DNA of 64,000 nt. Origin: JABDGR01 sp964561455. Its GTDB lineage: Bacteria > Verrucomicrobiota > Verrucomicrobiia > Opitutales > JABDGR01. Under the pieces are notes generated by a model. The model ran no database searches. It was not told where the DNA came from and saw nothing but the letters and a program-made list of their open reading frames with translations. This document shows, piece by piece, positions 59,579-64,000 of this stretch. The position numbers and the translations under genes were made by a program. Every line of letters starts with the position of its first letter. Position 1 is the first letter of the stretch. The stretch lies in NCBI GenBank assembly GCA_964561455.1, contig CAZLPS010000012.1, positions 1 to 64,000 on the forward strand. Direction: 5' to 3'.

Positions 59579-61009
59579 ATGGCCGATGTGTCACTCCCCG
59601 AGTCCTTGCCCGGCGAGCCGCCGCACAAACCCCGCCGGTGGCGCGAGATTTTCATCTGGCTGGCGGGGCTGGCTTTGCTCTTTGGCGGCGCGTTTTGGTA
59701 TTTATATCTGCATGACGAACCGCCGCCGGATGACGCGGATTTGTGCGCGGCTGGCCCGATGGTGCCGGACGATAAAAATGGCGAGCGCTTCTTCGAGGGC
59801 GAGACCAAAGGCCGCTTCGACTTGGATGCGTATGCCGACGCCCAAGGTGTGGACGAAGGGGATGCTTACGACATCCTCGCTGGCAGACAGTTCAATGATG
59901 CTTTTGTCGCCGGCTATCTCGCTCAAGTTCAGCCCTGCCTCGCGCAGATTGAAGCAGCCCTTGCGCAGCCATTTTTCGAGTTTTCTCATCCGCTGAATAT
60001 TCAGACGTTAACACTCCCTCGGATTTCGCTGATGATGACTAGCGCCAGGACCCTTCTCATGGCGGCGCGGCAAGCCGCGGCCCACGGCGATTACGCCTTC
60101 GCCGTGCGAGAAATTGCCCTGGCCGAAGAACTGGCCCGGCGTATCGCCGAAAGTCACGGCGGCATTCTCTACATGCTCGTGGCCGTGACGATTGACGGTA
60201 TGGCGCAAAAGCTGGCGGTTAATTTTCTCAACAACCCGCAAGTTCCGCTGGCGGTGATTGATTCCTTGCCGCAGGCGTTTCAGCCGGAAATCAACTGGAC
60301 GCCCGCCTACCAACAGGCCCTCCGCCTTGAATACCAATTCTTTATTTCCGGTCTCGCCTCCCTCCAACAAGACCCCAAAAGCATCTCCAAATTTACCACC
60401 GTCAAGGATAGTTGGGTCGCCTATTTCACGACACTTAACCTTAAACCCAATCAGACTCGCCGTTTCTCTGCGGAGACTCTCCGAGAAGGCATCAAGGCTG
60501 CGGAACTGGACTACGCCGCCTTACACCATAGATACCCCGCCAAGCTTGATTCCGAGGCGGACCTCGACTCAACGTGGAAAGTTTTTCTCCCGAATGGCGG
60601 CGGTCGTCTTTTGCATGGCCTTACCACAATTCGAATCTATGATATATTGACCACCAAGCAAGGCGCCTTGGCCGGTAGCCGCTTGCTGCAAATTGGGCTG
60701 GCCATGCGCCATTACTATGACGACCATCTGGCGCTGCCGGCGAAGCTAGATGGTTTGGTGCCGCAATTTCTTTCGGCAGTTCCGCTCGACCCTTACAACA
60801 GCCAGCCTTTGCTTTATGACGCCGCGCGCGGCCTGATTTATTCAGTAGGAACGTCGCTGGAGGACAATGGAGGCAGCAAGTTTTTGAAAATGGCCAAGGA
60901 CGGCCCGAATTATGAGGACCCGTTTTCCGACAAGCAGCAACCGACATTACAATTGGAATTTCAGAAGCCTGCGCCAGCAATTACCACCCCGGCCAATTCC
61001 GCAAAGTAA
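59579..61009 (+). CDS. membrane-anchored protein of a tandem family, copy 1
   Basis: A 476-residue protein from ATG 59579 (MADVSLPESLPGEPPHKP). A single transmembrane helix at about 25-42 is followed by LYLHDEPPPDDADL, shared by all three copies. The middle is helical. The C-terminal part (RLLQIGLAMRHYYDDHLALP, LVPQFLSAVPLDPYNSQPLL, LIYSVGTS, DNGGSK) resembles the C-terminal regions of pseudopilin-like and other exported planctomycete/verrucomicrobial proteins. Function is unknown. Three head-to-tail copies suggest local expansion. Confidence 0.7.
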   Translation: MADVSLPESLPGEPPHKPRRWREIFIWLAGLALLFGGAFWYLYLHDEPPPDDADLCAAGPMVPDDKNGERFFEGETKGRFDLDAYADAQGVDEGDAYDILAGRQFNDAFVAGYLAQVQPCLAQIEAALAQPFFEFSHPLNIQTLTLPRISLMMTSARTLLMAARQAAAHGDYAFAVREIALAEELARRIAESHGGILYMLVAVTIDGMAQKLAVNFLNNPQVPLAVIDSLPQAFQPEINWTPAYQQALRLEYQFFISGLASLQQDPKSISKFTTVKDSWVAYFTTLNLKPNQTRRFSAETLREGIKAAELDYAALHHRYPAKLDSEADLDSTWKVFLPNGGGRLLHGLTTIRIYDILTTKQGALAGSRLLQIGLAMRHYYDDHLALPAKLDGLVPQFLSAVPLDPYNSQPLLYDAARGLIYSVGTSLEDNGGSKFLKMAKDGPNYEDPFSDKQQPTLQLEFQKPAPAITTPANSAK

Positions 61010-61011
61010 TT

Positions 61012-61154
61012 AGCAAAGCTTTGGCCTGCGGCGCCTTGACGCCGCTTTTCTTCTACTCTCGAAAATCCTTAACCTTGTTTTCGCCAGCGGGCATCGAACA
61101 TCCATCAGCGATTCGGGAAAGCGGCGTCAAGCCGCCGCACGCCAAAGCTCTGCT
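61012..61154. repeat. 38-bp imperfect inverted repeat
   Basis: The arms 61012-61049 and 61117-61154 match at 34 of 38 positions (AGCAAAGCTTTGGCCTGCGG and onward). The element follows the copy 1 stop directly and could stop transcription, but its size suggests a palindromic repeat element like those at 857 and 8145. Confidence 0.75.
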
Positions 61155-61315
61155 CAATAACCGACCCAACCACCGCCGACCCGCCCGCCTCATCCACTTT
61201 CTCCCCTCTTCCATCTTCAATTTTCCATTCCTGCCTGCCCTTAAGCGTTAAGCATTAAGCGTTGTCCTGTACCCTTGCCGGAATGTCGGCGTCTCCCGGC
61301 CACAAACCCCACCTC
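61155..61315. repeat. intergenic tail with TTAAGCG heptamers
   Basis: CTTAAGCGTTAAGCATTAAG, then CGTTG, at about 61238-61263. Otherwise I see nothing. Confidence 0.6.
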
Positions 61316-62746
61316 ATGGCTGCTGTTTCACCCCCAATGACTGCGCCTCAGGTTCCGCATCCGCCCCGCCGCCGCCGCAAGATTTTCCGCTGGCTGGCCG
61401 CGCTCGCCCTGATTTTTGCCACTACCATCTCCTATTTATATTTTCACGACACCACCCCGCCGGACGATGCGGATTTATGCTCGAACGTGCGGATTGTGCC
61501 AGACGGTAAAAACGGACTGCTGGCCTTTCAGAAAATTTCCGTGGAGCAACTTAATCTCTATTCTTTTACCACCTCCCGGGGACTGGATGACAACGTCGCG
61601 TATAATATCTATATCGGTCGCCCCGGCAATGATGCCTTCATCGCCGGCTTCCTAATTCAAACCCAGCCGACCATCGAAGATGCCATTGGCGCCCTCGCTT
61701 CGCCCTATTTTGAATTTCCTCATTCATCCAGCTCGTCAGCGTTCAACGCCGATACCACCAGCTTCCGCGTTGCCGGCAAAGCTTTTCAACTCGCGGCCCG
61801 CGCGGCCGAAGATCACGGCGATTTTGATTCCGCCTTGAAATATGTGGCGCTCACGCAAAATCTAGCCGGCCGACTTCTGGCGAGTCATGGATCGCTCTTT
61901 CATGTGAGTGCCTCTGCTGAAATTGAACAAATGGGCCTATTCGAAACCGCCCGCCTGTTGAATAATTCCCACACCTCCGCGATAACCATAAACTCCCTGC
62001 GGCAAATCTACCAGGATGAACTCGACTGGACATCTGCCTACCAGGAGGCGTATCGCTTTCATTATCAAATGCTCGCCTTGTTTTTGGATGAAATTAAAAC
62101 CCAGCAGGCCACTGTCGCCAAACTTGTCGGTCCCCGCAGCGATTGGTATTATCAATTGTTTGGGCAGTTGTTTAAGGTAAACGCGTCCCGCTGAATCGCC
62201 GCCAACGGTTATCGCGCAGCAATTGTGACGGCAGATTTGGACTATAGGACGCTGAGACAGGCCTTGGTGAATTTGCCTTCCGGCGTCGGCGAAGGCAACC
62301 TGCCAGCCACCGCTATTCTCTTGCCCAACGGAGCAGGGCGAATGGTAGCCGAAACTTGGTTGGCCTTCGACCGTTCGGCGATCTTCACCAAATTTGATTC
62401 CATCGCCGTGGAGCGAATCGTGCAAACAGGGCTGGCCTTGCGTCTCTACTACAATGACCACCAAACCCTGCCGCGAGATTTGACCGACCTCGTGCCACAA
62501 TATCTGGCCAAGGTTCTCTCTGATCCCTATGACGGCGAATCTTTGATTTACGATCCGCTGCACGGATTGGTTTATTCCATTGGAACTTCTCGTTTCGATA
62601 ATGGCGGCAGCAGATTTGCAAAAATGAACAAAGACCACCCGGACTACGAAGACCCCCTCTCCGACAAAAACCAACCCACCCTAAAACTGGAATTCCAAAA
62701 CCCACCGTCCACCCCGGCCATCCCCGCCCCCTCAACCACCCCATAA
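61316..62746 (+). pseudogene. tandem family copy 2, interrupted by one in-frame TGA
   Basis: From ATG 61316 (MAAVSPPMTAPQVPHPP) the frame matches copies 1 and 3: a transmembrane helix, YFHDTTPPDDADL, and a helical middle. A TGA at 62192-62194 stops it, yet the same frame continues without further damage to 62746 with a fully conserved C-terminal half (LALRLYYNDHQTLP, LVPQYLAKVLSDPYDGESLI, VYSIGTS). The stop aligns with an Arg in both other copies, consistent with a single CGA-to-TGA change. It may be a recent pseudogene or a truncated functional protein. Confidence 0.78.
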
Positions 62747-62897
62747 CTACCATCCTCCCCCACCAAACACAAATCGCAAATCCCATCCATTCTGAAATCA
62801 GAGATTGTCCTGAATCCCCCTGTCCCTTTTCCCTATCCCCCCGCTCTAATGATATTATTCGTTTGCCCGTCCCGGCGTGAAGCGCAAAATTCGGGGC

Positions 62898-64000
62898 ATG
62901 GCCGAAGCCATCCCTCCCCAAACCCGTCGCAAATCCTCCCTGCTTTGGGTGTTGGCCGGTTCGGCCGCCTTTGCCGCGCTCGTCTTTGGCACCATCGGTT
63001 ACCTTTATTTCCACGACGACCCGCCGCCCGATGACGCCGACTTGCGAGTCGCCAGCCCGCTGGTCCCCGACGACCAAAACGGCGAGCGCGTCTTTGAAGG
63101 CATGACCAAAGACCAGTTCGCTTTCATCGACTATGCGAAAGCCCACGATGTGGACGATCTTTCGGCCCAAAAAATTCTGGCGGGCGAGATGGCCGATGAC
63201 ACCCTCGTTGCCGGTTACCTCGCACAAGTCCAATCCCTAATGGCCAGCGCCGCTGCGGCCGTGGCGCAACCGGTCTTTGAATTTTCCCATCCGATCGGCG
63301 AGTTGCTGCTTCCAGAGATTTCTCCTTATATGGGTTACGGCCGGGCCTTGGTGCTCACCGCCCATCAAGCCGAAACCCACGGTGATTATGAAACGGCCGT
63401 TCAGCAGATCATTCAATTGCGTCAACTGGCCGCGCGCGTCGCTGAAAGCCACGGGCCCATTCTGGAAGTTCTCACCGCGACGGCCCTCGAAGGCATGGCC
63501 GAGCAGGCGGCGATCCGGCTATTAAATAACCCCGCAACGTCGAACCGGGCCCTGGAGTCCTTGTTGCAGATTTTTCAACGGGAAGGGAATTTTGTCCCCG
63601 CCTATCAACAGGCCTTTCGGTTGGAATACCAATTCTTTATTTTCAACCTTGATTCCCACCTGAAGAATCCCGGCAGTCTGGCCAAATTGGCCCGCACCAA
63701 CGACAACTGGTTTTTTCATTTGCTGGCGGCCGGCATCAAGCCCCACCAAACCATGCGCCTCGCCGCCGACGCCACCCACGCCGCCATCTCAGCTGCGGTT
63801 TTGGACTACGCGACAATGACTCGGCAGTTCCCGACCCTGTTCCATTCCGACCGGAGTCAATGGTCATACGTTGATCTCTTCCTGCCCAACGGCGGTGGGT
63901 GGTTTTTTTTCCGAATCACGACGATCCCCCTTGAAGGAATCCTTACCTTAAAATTAACCACCGACGCACACATCCGCCAACTGCAAGCAGCCCTTGCCCT
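62898..64000 (+). CDS. tandem family copy 3, partial at window end
   Basis: The frame from ATG 62898 (MAEAIPPQTRRKSSLLW) is open for 367 codons to the last base. It has the same transmembrane helix, the shared YFHDDPPPDDADL and a close match to copy 1 in the middle (PAYQQAFRLEYQFFIFNLDS against PAYQQALRLEYQFFISGLAS). The conserved C-terminal region is only just reached. At the position of the copy 2 stop it has Arg (CGC). Confidence 0.75.
   Translation, partial: MAEAIPPQTRRKSSLLWVLAGSAAFAALVFGTIGYLYFHDDPPPDDADLRVASPLVPDDQNGERVFEGMTKDQFAFIDYAKAHDVDDLSAQKILAGEMADDTLVAGYLAQVQSLMASAAAAVAQPVFEFSHPIGELLLPEISPYMGYGRALVLTAHQAETHGDYETAVQQIIQLRQLAARVAESHGPILEVLTATALEGMAEQAAIRLLNNPATSNRALESLLQIFQREGNFVPAYQQAFRLEYQFFIFNLDSHLKNPGSLAKLARTNDNWFFHLLAAGIKPHQTMRLAADATHAAISAAVLDYATMTRQFPTLFHSDRSQWSYVDLFLPNGGGWFFFRITTIPLEGILTLKLTTDAHIRQLQAALA

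Noticed and set aside
57841..59808. Upstream extension of cls to 59808 and similar extensions of serA, accD and addB
   Set aside because: The extra N-terminal residues have no homology, cross repeat DNA or neighbouring promoters, and internal ATGs coincide with the conserved protein starts.
62192..62194. UGA decoded as selenocysteine in tandem paralog copy 2
   Set aside because: The position aligns with Arg, not Cys, in the two other copies, and I see no obvious SECIS-like structure. A point nonsense mutation is simpler.
1..64000. tRNA, rRNA, integrase or transposase genes marking a genomic island
   Set aside because: None was visible on either strand, so the foreign-looking cassette at 41816-43935 has no recognisable mobility gene here.

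Overview
The window is high-GC bacterial chromosome with no rRNA, tRNA, phage or CRISPR locus that I can see. I infer a member of the Verrucomicrobiota, perhaps a Pedosphaera/Limisphaera-like lineage. The reasons are several ECF sigma factors with membrane-spanning C-terminal extensions, a planctomycete/verrucomicrobial-type cytochrome c domain, very long secreted repeat proteins, and housekeeping genes scattered singly rather than in classical operons. A run of 100 Ns (10957-11056) shows this is a scaffold with a gap inside a tandem repeat.

Layout. 0-8 kb: MetW-like methyltransferase, a secreted TPR protein, pyruvate dehydrogenase E2, a secreted beta-propeller-like protein and a lipoprotein. 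8.5-17.6 kb: the most striking region, four tandem paralogous ECF sigma factors, each with one transmembrane helix. Three carry a complete inhibitory-type serpin domain beyond the membrane and the fourth carries an unrelated domain. All four share the same conserved upstream motif. 17.8-20.5 kb: a kinase-fold-like protein, a lipase-like lipoprotein and an exported protein. 20.9-28.2 kb: two giant paralogous alpha-solenoid proteins built from about 34-residue W-A-x-x-D-P-x-A-A repeats. 28.4-39 kb (minus strand): a secreted M6-type metalloprotease with Calx-beta and delta-60 repeats, then addBA for double-strand-break repair. 39.4-45.2 kb: LysM protein, Nudix hydrolase, PfkB kinase, a low-GC two-gene cassette with a possible papain-like protease, and proA. 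45.3-59.4 kb: mostly housekeeping genes (hom, plsY, serA, chrA, moeB-rhodanese, accD, comF, CPBP protease, STAS protein, cls), a decayed vapBC pair and a cytochrome c domain protein. 59.6-64 kb: three tandem paralogs of an unknown membrane-anchored family. The second is broken by one in-frame stop and the third runs off the window.

Intergenic DNA is unusual throughout. It holds several families of degenerate short tandem repeats: 7-mers of TTAAACG and GTTTACG/GTTTCGG type, 8-mers of CTGTCCCT, and 9-mers of CACGGAGGA and CGGACTTGT type. These often face each other as inverted pairs between genes, and in places they have entered coding sequence (chrA, the PDH E2 linker, the plsY tail, the 5' end of the CPBP gene).

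Candidate new biology: (1) the ECF sigma-TM-serpin array, which could couple extracellular proteolysis to transcription; (2) the cassette at 41816-43935; (3) the repeat families themselves.
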